Positions 6,794 to 15,107 of a stretch of 60,911 nucleotides of DNA are shown here, piece by piece. The notes under the pieces were generated by a model. The model worked only from the letters and a program-made list of their open reading frames with translations, did no database searches and had not been told where the DNA came from. Position 1 is the first letter of the stretch. Every line of letters begins with the position of its first letter. This DNA comes from a bacterium D16-51. Lineage in GTDB: Bacteria > Bacillota > Clostridia > Lachnospirales > Lachnospiraceae. The position numbers and the translations under genes were made by a program. The DNA lies in the NCBI GenBank assembly GCA_003612285.1, contig RAYE01000032.1, positions 1 through 60,911 of the forward strand, read 5' to 3'.

Positions 6794-8182
6794 ATGGAAA
6801 AGAGTTCACAGGCTAAAATAATCAGTTGGAATACGAATTATGAGGAAATCTGCGCCAGCGCAGCCCGGATATCTACTACGAAAGGGAATGCAGCAGAAAT
6901 TTTTGGGAAGGCAAAGGAGAATGAAAAAAATAGAGAATTAATTCAAAAGGTTTTGGGGGCAGGGCATAAATCTGTGATTGAGCATGCCGTTTTCACAATT
7001 GCTTTTTGTGATGTTTCTGCTTTTGTGGAACAGTTTTTTATTGAATCCCGTTTGGCTTCTTTTACGGTGAAATCAAGACGTTATGTGGATTTTAGCAGTC
7101 TTGGTTATTATATCCCGCAGGATTTAAAGGGAAAAGAACTGGAAAGTTACTGTAGTTATATGGATATGCTTTTTTCAGCATACCAGAAGATGTTGGAAAA
7201 TGGGGTTCCAAAAGAAGACGCCCGTTTTTTGCTGCCATATTCTTTCCATAGTAATTTTTATTGTACCGTGAATGCCCGTGAGTTAATTTACTGGATTCAG
7301 TCGATACAGTGTGGGCGCGGCAAAGATATCCCAGAGCTGCAGGATTTGGCAGGCCAGTTAACAGAACAGATTGGCAAAGTTTTTCCATGCCTTCTTTCTG
7401 AACTTAAGGCGGGAGTGGAAGATAACAGTATGGAGGAAGAGGCTTTTAATGAGCCTAAGGTCCGAAATTCAGTGTCTATAATTGATTCAGAGGAAGCAGG
7501 CAGGGTGAGGATGGTTAATGAGCCATCTGCTCCGCTTAAACTTTTAGAAATGGCTTATTGTACAAGCCATCCGGGATTCCATCAGCCTTTTGAAGTGGAG
7601 ATGCTGTTTGAGACAGGGCGTCTCCGTGAATTAGAGCAGCTGTCGTATTCTTTCCTGATTTCAGATATTACATTGTCTGGTGTTACCCATATTGTCCGGC
7701 ACCGTATGCAGTCAATACTGATTCCGTCAATAAAGGGGATTAACCATAGTAAGTGCATATTGCCAGATACGGTAAGAGAAAATCCAGAGCTGGCTGACAC
7801 TTATTGCAGGATTCTTGAGAAAGCAAATAATATGGCAAAACAGATGAGCCAGGATGAAACACTTAAAAAGTATAGCTATTACTATGCTTTAAGCGGAAAT
7901 ACAATGGATATTATGACTACGGTAAATGCCAGGGAACTGCATCATTTTATGAAATTAAGGACGTGTAACCGCGCACAGTGGGAAATCAGGAAAATTGCTG
8001 TTGAGATGCTCAAACAGCTCCGCAGTTCCTGCCCAGAGCTTTTCCAGTATTTTGGGCCAAGCTGCTATGTCAGTGGAAGATGCCCAGAAGGGAATCTGAG
8101 CTGCAATAAAATGGATGAAGTAGTAAGGCAGTTTAGGAATATGGAGCAGGTTTGGAAATTAGAGGATTTGCTTCAGATTTAG
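6794..8182 (+). CDS. thyX: Double-length flavin-dependent thymidylate synthase (ThyX family)
   Basis: ThyX makes dTMP from dUMP using FAD and methylene-tetrahydrofolate. Usual ThyX is ~220-260 residues; this one is 462 and shows two ThyX-like halves. Half 1 has GHKSVIEHAVF, an ESRLASFTVKSRRYV segment aligning with the RHRxxSxxxxSxRY signature, and NARELIYWIQ. Half 2 has THIVRHRMQS (true RHR, but no SxRY after it), VNARELHHFMKLRTC and RAQWEIRKIA. The two parts of the signature thus lie mainly in different halves, suggesting an intramolecular composite active site. It has its own consensus promoter and a long leader. The MATE gene follows 12 nt downstream. Confidence 0.88.
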   Translation: MEKSSQAKIISWNTNYEEICASAARISTTKGNAAEIFGKAKENEKNRELIQKVLGAGHKSVIEHAVFTIAFCDVSAFVEQFFIESRLASFTVKSRRYVDFSSLGYYIPQDLKGKELESYCSYMDMLFSAYQKMLENGVPKEDARFLLPYSFHSNFYCTVNARELIYWIQSIQCGRGKDIPELQDLAGQLTEQIGKVFPCLLSELKAGVEDNSMEEEAFNEPKVRNSVSIIDSEEAGRVRMVNEPSAPLKLLEMAYCTSHPGFHQPFEVEMLFETGRLRELEQLSYSFLISDITLSGVTHIVRHRMQSILIPSIKGINHSKCILPDTVRENPELADTYCRILEKANNMAKQMSQDETLKKYSYYYALSGNTMDIMTTVNARELHHFMKLRTCNRAQWEIRKIAVEMLKQLRSSCPELFQYFGPSCYVSGRCPEGNLSCNKMDEVVRQFRNMEQVWKLEDLLQI

Positions 8183-8194
8183 GGAATAAATTCA

Positions 8195-9604
8195 ATGCAA
8201 AATAGACAGACAGCGAAACATCTGCAAAAGGTGGTACAGCTTAGTATTCCTGCAGTAATGGCAGAAATCAGTTCCATTGCCATGCAGTATATTGATGCAG
8301 CGATGGTAGGAAGCCTTGGGGCGGATGCGACAGGGGCGATAGGCCTTGTTACCAGTACAACATGGCTATTTGGCGGGTTTTGTATTGCACTGGCAACAGG
8401 TTTTTCTGTACAGGTGGCACATTTAACGGGTGCAAAGAAAGATAAGGATGCGCGCAGCGTTTTACGCCAGGCGTTGTTATGCACTTTGCTGTTTGGTATT
8501 ATGCTTTCAGCAGTTGGGGCTGGGATTAGCGGATATCTTCCGGGCTGGCTTGGAGGGGAGGACAGGATTAGCGCAGATGCCTCCCGCTATTTTTTGATTT
8601 ATGCCTGTGCGCTGCCGGCAACACAGATACGCCAGACGGCTGGCGGTATGCTGCAGTGCAGTGGGGATATGCGCATCCCAAGCAGGCTGAATATTTTAAT
8701 GTGTGTGCTGGATGTTGTGTTAAATGGCCTGCTTATTTTCCCTGCATGGCAGGTTTCTTTTTTGGGGTTTTCCATTCCTGTTGCAGGCGCAGGGCTTGGC
8801 GTAATGGGGGCGGCGCTCGGAACCGCTTTGTCTGAGGTGATTACGGCATCGCTAATGTTATATGCAGTTTGTTTCCGTTCAGCCCGTTTGCGGCTCGAAC
8901 GGCATGGTTCCTGGCGGATAGAGGGAAAGTGTCTTTGCACTGCTTTGCGCCTTGCCCTGCCAATGGCAATGGAGCATGTTATTTTGTGTGGTGCGCAGAT
9001 TGCGGCGACGCGCATTGTTGCGCCTTTGGGGACGGTGGCTGTTGCAGCAAATTCGCTTGCAGTAACGGCAGAGAGTTTTTGCTATATGCCAGGGTATGGG
9101 ATTTCAGCGGCGGCTACGACATTGGTGGGGCAGAGCATAGGCGCTGGCAGGCCGCGGCTTGCCAAGAATTATGCCCGGCTGTCGGTAATGCTGGGAGCGG
9201 CTGTAATGACGTTTACCGGTGGATTGATGTTTTTGGGCGCCCCATTGATGTTTTCTATTCTGACGCCGGATTTGGCAATTCGGGAGCTTGGAACAAAAGT
9301 ATTGCGTATTGAAGTATTTGCAGAACCGCTCTATGCAGTGTCAATTGTTACTGCTGGTGCGCTCCGTGGGGCAGGAGATACCCTGGTTCCAAGTATTTTA
9401 AACCTTGCAAGTATGTGGGGAATCCGGATTACGTCGGCAGCTTTTTTGGCTCCGCGTATCGGCCTGGTTGGCGTATGGATTGCGATGTGCGGGGAATTAT
9501 GTGTACGCGGCATTTTGTTTTTGGTTAGGTTGATGCGTGGAAACTGGCTGGCAGGGGGAAGTGTTGGAGGAGAGAAAAAACTTGATGAACATTTTAGTGA
9601 TTGA
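8195..9604 (+). CDS. MATE family efflux transporter
   Basis: A 469-residue polytopic membrane protein with about twelve hydrophobic segments and the internal two-fold repeat of MATE exporters. Typical motifs are the N-terminal LSIPAVMAEISSIAMQYID stretch, MVGSLGADATGAIG, GFSVQVAHLTGAKKD, and in the second half AANSLAVTAESF and SAAATTLVGQSIGAGR. Members export cationic drugs or metabolites by Na+ or H+ antiport; the substrate here is unknown. It follows thyX by 12 nt with an AGGGA ribosome site and overlaps the start of the next gene by 20 nt, suggesting a thyX-MATE-DUF3842 operon. Confidence 0.9.
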   Translation: MQNRQTAKHLQKVVQLSIPAVMAEISSIAMQYIDAAMVGSLGADATGAIGLVTSTTWLFGGFCIALATGFSVQVAHLTGAKKDKDARSVLRQALLCTLLFGIMLSAVGAGISGYLPGWLGGEDRISADASRYFLIYACALPATQIRQTAGGMLQCSGDMRIPSRLNILMCVLDVVLNGLLIFPAWQVSFLGFSIPVAGAGLGVMGAALGTALSEVITASLMLYAVCFRSARLRLERHGSWRIEGKCLCTALRLALPMAMEHVILCGAQIAATRIVAPLGTVAVAANSLAVTAESFCYMPGYGISAAATTLVGQSIGAGRPRLAKNYARLSVMLGAAVMTFTGGLMFLGAPLMFSILTPDLAIRELGTKVLRIEVFAEPLYAVSIVTAGALRGAGDTLVPSILNLASMWGIRITSAAFLAPRIGLVGVWIAMCGELCVRGILFLVRLMRGNWLAGGSVGGEKKLDEHFSD

Positions 9605-10013
9605 TGCACAGGGCGGCGGCATTGGAAGGCAGCTTGTTTCTGCTATTAAGAAAAATTTTCCAGGGCAGCTTGTTACAGCAGTTGGCACAAACAGTGCCGC
9701 AGCGTCTGCTATGCTGAAGGCAGGTGCGGATGAGGCGGCGACTGGCGAGAATGCAGTAAAGGTCTGCTGCCGCCGTGCAGATTTAATTATTGGCCCGGTG
9801 GGGATTGTAATTGCAGATTCCCTGCTTGGGGAGATTACCCCGGCAATGGCTGTAGCGGTGGGGCAAAGTAATGCGAAGCGGATATTGATTCCGATAAACC
9901 ATTGTGATAATTATATTGTGGGCGTGCCTGATTTATCTATGGCAAAGCTGATAGATGGTGTGATAAAAGAGATAGGGCTGCATATTCGGCAGGCGGAGGG
10001 GCTGTTGGTTTGA
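9585..10013 (+). CDS. DUF3842 family protein
   Basis: A 142-residue protein starting MNILVIDAQGGGIGRQLV with a Rossmann-like glycine-rich loop, then AVGTNSAAASAMLKAGADE, IIGPVGIVIADSLLGEITP and KRILIPINHCDNYIVG. These match the small DUF3842 family common in Clostridia; no function is established. The frame is open from 9537, but GGAGGAGAG at 9569-9577 selects ATG 9585. The start lies inside the end of the MATE gene, so translational coupling is likely. Predicted cytoplasmic; nucleotide binding is only an inference from the glycine-rich loop. Confidence 0.85.
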   Translation: MNILVIDAQGGGIGRQLVSAIKKNFPGQLVTAVGTNSAAASAMLKAGADEAATGENAVKVCCRRADLIIGPVGIVIADSLLGEITPAMAVAVGQSNAKRILIPINHCDNYIVGVPDLSMAKLIDGVIKEIGLHIRQAEGLLV

Positions 10014-10035
10014 TAATGGGAGGATAAAATAAATA

Positions 10036-10419
10036 GTGGATTATTTTGAGATAGATAAGCTGGAAACAGAACAGATTAACCGCTCGCTGCCATCTGATAT
10101 GTGCAGCTGTCCTGATTGCCAGCGATATTATCAATATATGAAGAAGCTGCCAGTACCTGCAAAAACGTTTTTTGAAGCGATGGGAATTGCCCCTGAAAAA
10201 TGTCAGGAATTATGGGCATATTTTCCCAATGATAATGGGTATTCCCATTATTGCGGATTCTTTTTTATTGCTGTAAGGCCGGCTGAAATTCCAAGTCCTT
10301 TTGCACTTACAAAAGATTGGAAAACTTTTGACTATGACGAATGCAGTTTTAGGGTTCGTTTAGAATATATCGATGACAAAAAGACTATTATGGGGTTTGA
10401 AGCTGATTTGCCGGAGTAA
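10036..10419 (+). CDS. Hypothetical protein with CxCxxC motif
   Basis: A 127-residue acidic protein with a GTG start 11 nt after GGGAGGA. I do not recognise the family. Residues ~22-27 form CSCPDC, a possible metal site. The middle contains aromatic-rich FPNDNGYSHYCGFFFI, and the C-terminus is strand-rich. No signal peptide or membrane helix. It follows DUF3842 by 22 nt and is probably the last gene of the thyX operon. Such proteins sometimes carry immunity-like or small-molecule-binding folds, but nothing here proves that. Confidence 0.65.
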   Translation: MDYFEIDKLETEQINRSLPSDMCSCPDCQRYYQYMKKLPVPAKTFFEAMGIAPEKCQELWAYFPNDNGYSHYCGFFFIAVRPAEIPSPFALTKDWKTFDYDECSFRVRLEYIDDKKTIMGFEADLPE

Positions 10420-10471
10420 CAGAACAGCTGCTATTTATGGCTGTTTTAAATAGTATAGGGAAAGATTTACA

Positions 10472-10505
10472 AAAAAATAGACAGCCCTCTTTCGGGCTGT
10501 CTGCT
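10472..10505 (-). terminator. Terminator of the minus-strand HerA operon
   Basis: GACAGCCC (10480-10487) pairs with GGGCTGTC (10494-10501). Read on the minus strand the stem is followed by TATTTTTTTG (10471-10479), a strong T-run. It lies ~55 nt beyond the last minus-strand stop and also separates that operon from the convergent thyX operon. Confidence 0.85.
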
Positions 10506-10555
10506 TAACAATGGAATATATGAATCAAGTTATTACTAACATTTTTCTACGGACA

Positions 10556-12070
10556 TTATAGATTAACACTAAATGGCAATTTACAACTCTTTGCAAAATC
10601 ATTAAAAGCCGATGCTACATCATCCAATTTATCTGGCATATTCTCTTTTACCAGCTGAACTGTATCTTTAGCTAATGTTTCAGCCTTCTGCGCCAAAAAT
10701 TTTGCCCCTTCCGTTCCCTTTTCAACCGCAGTGGCGTATGCTTCTGAAGAAACAACAGTTCCAACAACACCTCCGGCAATGCCTCCAACAACTGTACCTG
10801 CTGCAGTACCGATACCCGGAGCTATTGCTGTTCCTACAACTGCACCAATCTTAGCGCCTGCTGCACCACCTGCAAATCCACCTGCAACTGAGGATGCACT
10901 ATCACCTAACCCATATGCTAATTCACCACCATCAATCTCGCCTTTAGCAAAATCAATAACTGAATTGGCTGAATCAACCACAAAAACTGCTGCCGCCGCT
11001 GGCAAACAACTGTTGCCAACACGCTGAAGCAATAGTTTGGAAGAGCCTTTCATTGTCTCTGCTACTGTCGTACTAATAAATGCAGTTCCATAAGCAACAC
11101 CGCCGGCGGCTGTGGTATCTTTAACAATCTCCACCGCTGCTTCCTCACCAGATATTTCTCCATTTATACAGGCAGAGATATTATCCACACTCGACATTGC
11201 GCATGTAAGTCCTGCCGCAATAACGCCAGATTTTACCCCGACTTCATTTGCTGTACCAAATCGCTCCTTTGCATTCAATACAGCCTTCTGTACTGTAGTT
11301 TCCTTGGGTGTGTTATATATCTTCTTTAATTTTTCTGGCAGCTCATACTCCTGGCCATCAACCGTAATATGTGGCTCAAAAGATGTTGGTCTTGAATTTC
11401 TGGTTCCTCCATAATTTGCTCTCATCTCATAATCTACGGTATGTCCTTCTTTTTTCAACTTAGCTGCAAGATTTTCAACCTGACGAATTTTACTTCCAGT
11501 TCCTCTGTTTACTTCCTTTGCCTGTGCAAATGTATTTTCCTTGCCTGCAGATCCTCCAAATTGATCTGGAACTCCATGCCCAACTTCATCTCCATCCAAA
11601 TAGAACTTATCCCGAAATTTTGACACAGAACGATAGCCGCCTTCTTTTAATGTTAGATCTGTTACCTTTGTTGATATTTTTCTTCCATAAGCATCAGTTA
11701 TTGCAGTGAAATTTCCCTTTACAATATTAGTATTTGCAGCCAATTCATAATTTGTATTTTTTCCAGCCTCTGTAATCGTTTTGAGATAAGCATTACCCGC
11801 ATCATCATAGTTTGTCTTCATTAACTGATGATTGCCAAGACTTTCTCTCCTCATAATAAGTTTTCCATCTTGGTAATATTCTATGAAAGGATGCCCTGCA
11901 TCCGTCTTTCCCTTAAACGCCTCTAATCCATTCCCCTTATCTATTTTAGTAATCCCATAACTTCCGTTTTCCGGGGACACTGCACTCGCGAAATTCTTAC
12001 GAAATCCGGAAAGTTTTTCTCTAATATCAATGCCTTCTGACATCAATGCATTTTGTTCCATTACGTCCAT
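10556..12070 (-). CDS. Putative His-Me-finger nuclease effector with glycine-zipper membrane region
   Basis: A 504-residue protein in three parts. Residues 1-~150 are strand-rich with YD-like repeats. Residues ~150-245 resemble the DNA/RNA non-specific endonuclease type 2 family (Endonuclea_NS_2): VGH (163-165, candidate catalytic His), FGGSAGKENTFAQ, VNRG (N188, candidate metal ligand), VEN, then a Y-G-G-x(4)-RP segment and FEPHITVDG. The canonical DRGH is DEVGH here. Residues ~270-445 are hydrophobic and Gly/Ala-rich, with a run of GxxxG units at ~396-441, like pore-forming or glycine-zipper proteins. The C-terminus is an amphipathic helix. Last gene of the operon, start 2 nt after the ATPase stop with AAGGAG upstream. 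Domain assignment comes from motifs only. Confidence 0.6.
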   Translation of the reverse strand: MDVMEQNALMSEGIDIREKLSGFRKNFASAVSPENGSYGITKIDKGNGLEAFKGKTDAGHPFIEYYQDGKLIMRRESLGNHQLMKTNYDDAGNAYLKTITEAGKNTNYELAANTNIVKGNFTAITDAYGRKISTKVTDLTLKEGGYRSVSKFRDKFYLDGDEVGHGVPDQFGGSAGKENTFAQAKEVNRGTGSKIRQVENLAAKLKKEGHTVDYEMRANYGGTRNSRPTSFEPHITVDGQEYELPEKLKKIYNTPKETTVQKAVLNAKERFGTANEVGVKSGVIAAGLTCAMSSVDNISACINGEISGEEAAVEIVKDTTAAGGVAYGTAFISTTVAETMKGSSKLLLQRVGNSCLPAAAAVFVVDSANSVIDFAKGEIDGGELAYGLGDSASSVAGGFAGGAAGAKIGAVVGTAIAPGIGTAAGTVVGGIAGGVVGTVVSSEAYATAVEKGTEGAKFLAQKAETLAKDTVQLVKENMPDKLDDVASAFNDFAKSCKLPFSVNL

Positions 12071-12072
12071 CC

Positions 12073-15000
12073 TTATTCACACTCCTTATTAATTTCCATT
12101 GTAAGAACGCAGCATACTTCTTCAATTTCTTGATAACTTAATCCAATCGTTTTCTGTTTGATTGCGTTTCTTAGTTCATCCGCATTTCCACTTACAACTA
12201 TATTTTCAAATTCATTGTCTGAAATAGCAAGCAAAGCTTTGACCAGTTTCTGAAGATACCCAATTTCATTTGTTTTCCAAATCATATTCCCCTGGAAGAA
12301 CAGATACTGCTCAATACATGCCGATATGCGGTCTTTTACTCTTTTGGGAATATCCAATGCTTTAAGATCATTTCTTAGCGATTTTCCTCTATATTGTTCT
12401 CTGCTAATCCACGGCTGTAACAACATGCAGAGCAATTCTGTTCTCGCTTCTCTTGCAGTCTTGATTATAATTGGATTTTCATAACGGTATGTTACCTCCC
12501 TAACCTTTGCTTTATCTACCAAAGTAAGCACTGGGCTAATCCAGTTGTTCTGATATACAACTGCCACACCACTTGGTAATTTTGCAATTTCATTTACCTG
12601 TGCAGTTGATAATCCCATAGAACGGCCAACGGCCTCTCTGTCATTTGCCTCTGGTGTTCTAAGTACAATCTTTGTATTAGTATTCTTAATTGCGGCAATA
12701 TCCACAGACGATGGAGATTGATCTACAATAATAAACCCTTCTCCATATGTACGGATCTCAGCAATTGAATTTGTAATCATTTCAACAGATTTTCCAACCA
12801 GTTCAGATTCCCCGCCTGATGTATTCTTTAATAAATTGTGTGCTTCTTCCAAAACAGTAACGTGGCGTAAACCGTTATTGTTCCCGGTTTTCTGATCGAC
12901 ACGGTATTCATTTAAGATATAAACCATCAATCCCATAAGAAGTGCTTTTGTCTCAGAAGATTTCACTCTGCTGATATCCAAAATACAATTTTCGTCAAAC
13001 AGCTTTTCATACGGGGTCTGCTCTTCGGTAAAAATGTATTTGTTTAATCCTACAGCAAGTGATTTTACCCTTGTAAGCAATGCACCTCTGTAGTTTGACT
13101 TAATTTCCGCTGCATAGTCTGAATTTGTAATCAGTTTATCTAGCTGTTCAGCAAGAACTTCGAAATCCGGATATGCTATATTTTCTCCCTCGAAAATTGA
13201 TGATCCCAAATCCCATCCTACAACTTCGTATGATTTAAGAAGCGCATCTTTGAAGAATGCTGGCATCGCATCATACATAGGCCAGCAGACACTGAAAATT
13301 TCTACCAACCCATCAATATGTTCTAATACATGGATTGAAGCAGGGAACATAAACGGATTTATGTTAATCAACTGAGCAATGCATGGATTTGTTGAAAATA
13401 CATTCACATCTGGTAAATGTCCAAATACATCTTTATACTCACCTTTAGCCGGCTCAATTACAAGAAAAGGTATACGATCCTGCCTTAATTCTGTCAGAAT
13501 CTGATATACGGTGTTGCTCTTTCCAGAACCAGTAGATCCTGTAATAAATGTATGCATGTTAAGACTCTTATTATTTAATTCAACTATTTTATCTGTAATC
13601 AAACCCATATCAAATACACGGCCTAATGTCATCATATCCTCTGGCCGGTTACTTGTTTCTTTTTCAAATAACTGATATGTATTGACTTCCTTTCCAAACT
13701 CTGCATGCTCAATTACAGAAAGTCCAGGTACTGTTGACCGAGGTAATCCAAGATGTATTCCTAATTCTTTCCCACTAATATTTGTAGCTGGAGAAACCAT
13801 AATATTTCCACCATAATTGAATAATGGATGGACAAATCTTGATAAATAAGTTGTAAGATCCCTATATTCTCCAACTACCTCAAGATCATTTTTTCTCCAG
13901 GAATTAATTGCCGATACTTCTCGCCCATAATTATCGCCATTCATTAAAGAACGATAGTTACTGGCTGCTATTTCAGAAGCAGACATATCGTCTGATAAGA
14001 AATATCCTGCAACGTTCCATAAGCCATAGCTGTCATATTCATTCATTTTCTTTAGCGCTTCATCAAGCATAACGAGCATATCCGTAACCGCTTTGTTTTC
14101 TTCTGTAGTTGTTACGCCTGTTGTCGCTACCTTACTTATTTGTTTGGTAGGTGCAAGCGAAGAAATAAAGCTGCTAATCTGTCCTCCTGCCTGACCACCT
14201 ATCTGACCACCTAACATAGCAGCAGTTCCTGCCATTGTTCCCGATCCAAATTTTGCTCCCAGCGCTACACCAGCAGCGGTCCCAACTATAGAAACCGTTG
14301 CATTTGTAATCATGGCAGCCTTCTGTTTTCCATCCATTTCGGCAAAGGACTGGCTTCTAGATTCCGTTTCACTTGTCGAATCAGAAATTTGTACTTTCTG
14401 CAATGAAGACAATGCCGTATACAACTCCTGGTACTGTTTTCTCATTTGCTGTATATCCCATGCATTCTTATTATCTGCAATAATAATTGCAGTATAGGGA
14501 CGTCCGCTCATAGCAAGACATAATTTTTCCATTCCCTGGGCAAATTCATTTTGTGGCTGTTCCTTTTCCCGTCTGCTGCTTCCTACAACACTGACAGATG
14601 ATACATTGTTAAGTGCTATAATTTTCTCTGACAGCTCTGCTATCTTTTTTCGATCCTCATTTTCAATCTTTACTCCTGGAAAATGACCAATTAATGTCTG
14701 CTTTAAGGTATCCCCTAAAGTAACTGTTGATCTCTTTTTTGAGGATTCATTTGCTTCGTTATTTCTTACACCAAGATAATGCTTTGCCTGCCTTCCATCT
14801 GAATCAATTAGAAAAAACACAGATGCATTATACGTTGCTAATGTGTTAAACACTGTGGTGAACTTATCCATAACGGATTCATCTTTCCGATAAACCAACT
14901 CCGTAATGCGGTATAATCTTATATTGTCAATTATATCTTCTTCTAATGGAGTTATTTCACCCACTGGCATAATCTGCATATCAGAAAGACGTGTAAGATA

Positions 15001-15105
15001 TTTTCTTCTAACATATTCATCAATTATTTCTAAACGGTTTTCTACTGCCATTTCAGGGCTCTCAGACAACACTTTTTGTTCTGATTTCATCAATTCCGAC
15101 GCCAT
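12073..15105 (-). CDS. HerA/FtsK-type (DUF87) ATPase with glycine-zipper segment
   Basis: A 1010-residue protein. Residues 1-~240 are a mixed alpha/beta N-terminal domain I do not recognise. Residues ~262-310 are Gly/Ala-rich (GTAAGVALGAKFGSGTMAG and more), able to insert in or pack against a membrane. Residues ~440-860 are a HerA-like motor: Walker A GSTGSGKSN (523-531), EPAKGEYKDVF, Walker B VTVLEEAH (749-756), IIVDQSPSS (792-800), and a candidate arginine finger region LRTPEANDREAVGRSMG. Such hexameric ATPases translocate DNA (HerA) or drive secretion (VirB4-like). The N- and C-terminal parts are unlike plain HerA. It sits 2 nt from each neighbour, so the three proteins probably act together. 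Confidence 0.85.
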   Translation of the reverse strand: MASELMKSEQKVLSESPEMAVENRLEIIDEYVRRKYLTRLSDMQIMPVGEITPLEEDIIDNIRLYRITELVYRKDESVMDKFTTVFNTLATYNASVFFLIDSDGRQAKHYLGVRNNEANESSKKRSTVTLGDTLKQTLIGHFPGVKIENEDRKKIAELSEKIIALNNVSSVSVVGSSRREKEQPQNEFAQGMEKLCLAMSGRPYTAIIIADNKNAWDIQQMRKQYQELYTALSSLQKVQISDSTSETESRSQSFAEMDGKQKAAMITNATVSIVGTAAGVALGAKFGSGTMAGTAAMLGGQIGGQAGGQISSFISSLAPTKQISKVATTGVTTTEENKAVTDMLVMLDEALKKMNEYDSYGLWNVAGYFLSDDMSASEIAASNYRSLMNGDNYGREVSAINSWRKNDLEVVGEYRDLTTYLSRFVHPLFNYGGNIMVSPATNISGKELGIHLGLPRSTVPGLSVIEHAEFGKEVNTYQLFEKETSNRPEDMMTLGRVFDMGLITDKIVELNNKSLNMHTFITGSTGSGKSNTVYQILTELRQDRIPFLVIEPAKGEYKDVFGHLPDVNVFSTNPCIAQLININPFMFPASIHVLEHIDGLVEIFSVCWPMYDAMPAFFKDALLKSYEVVGWDLGSSIFEGENIAYPDFEVLAEQLDKLITNSDYAAEIKSNYRGALLTRVKSLAVGLNKYIFTEEQTPYEKLFDENCILDISRVKSSETKALLMGLMVYILNEYRVDQKTGNNNGLRHVTVLEEAHNLLKNTSGGESELVGKSVEMITNSIAEIRTYGEGFIIVDQSPSSVDIAAIKNTNTKIVLRTPEANDREAVGRSMGLSTAQVNEIAKLPSGVAVVYQNNWISPVLTLVDKAKVREVTYRYENPIIIKTAREARTELLCMLLQPWISREQYRGKSLRNDLKALDIPKRVKDRISACIEQYLFFQGNMIWKTNEIGYLQKLVKALLAISDNEFENIVVSGNADELRNAIKQKTIGLSYQEIEEVCCVLTMEINKECE

Positions 15106-15107
15106 AA

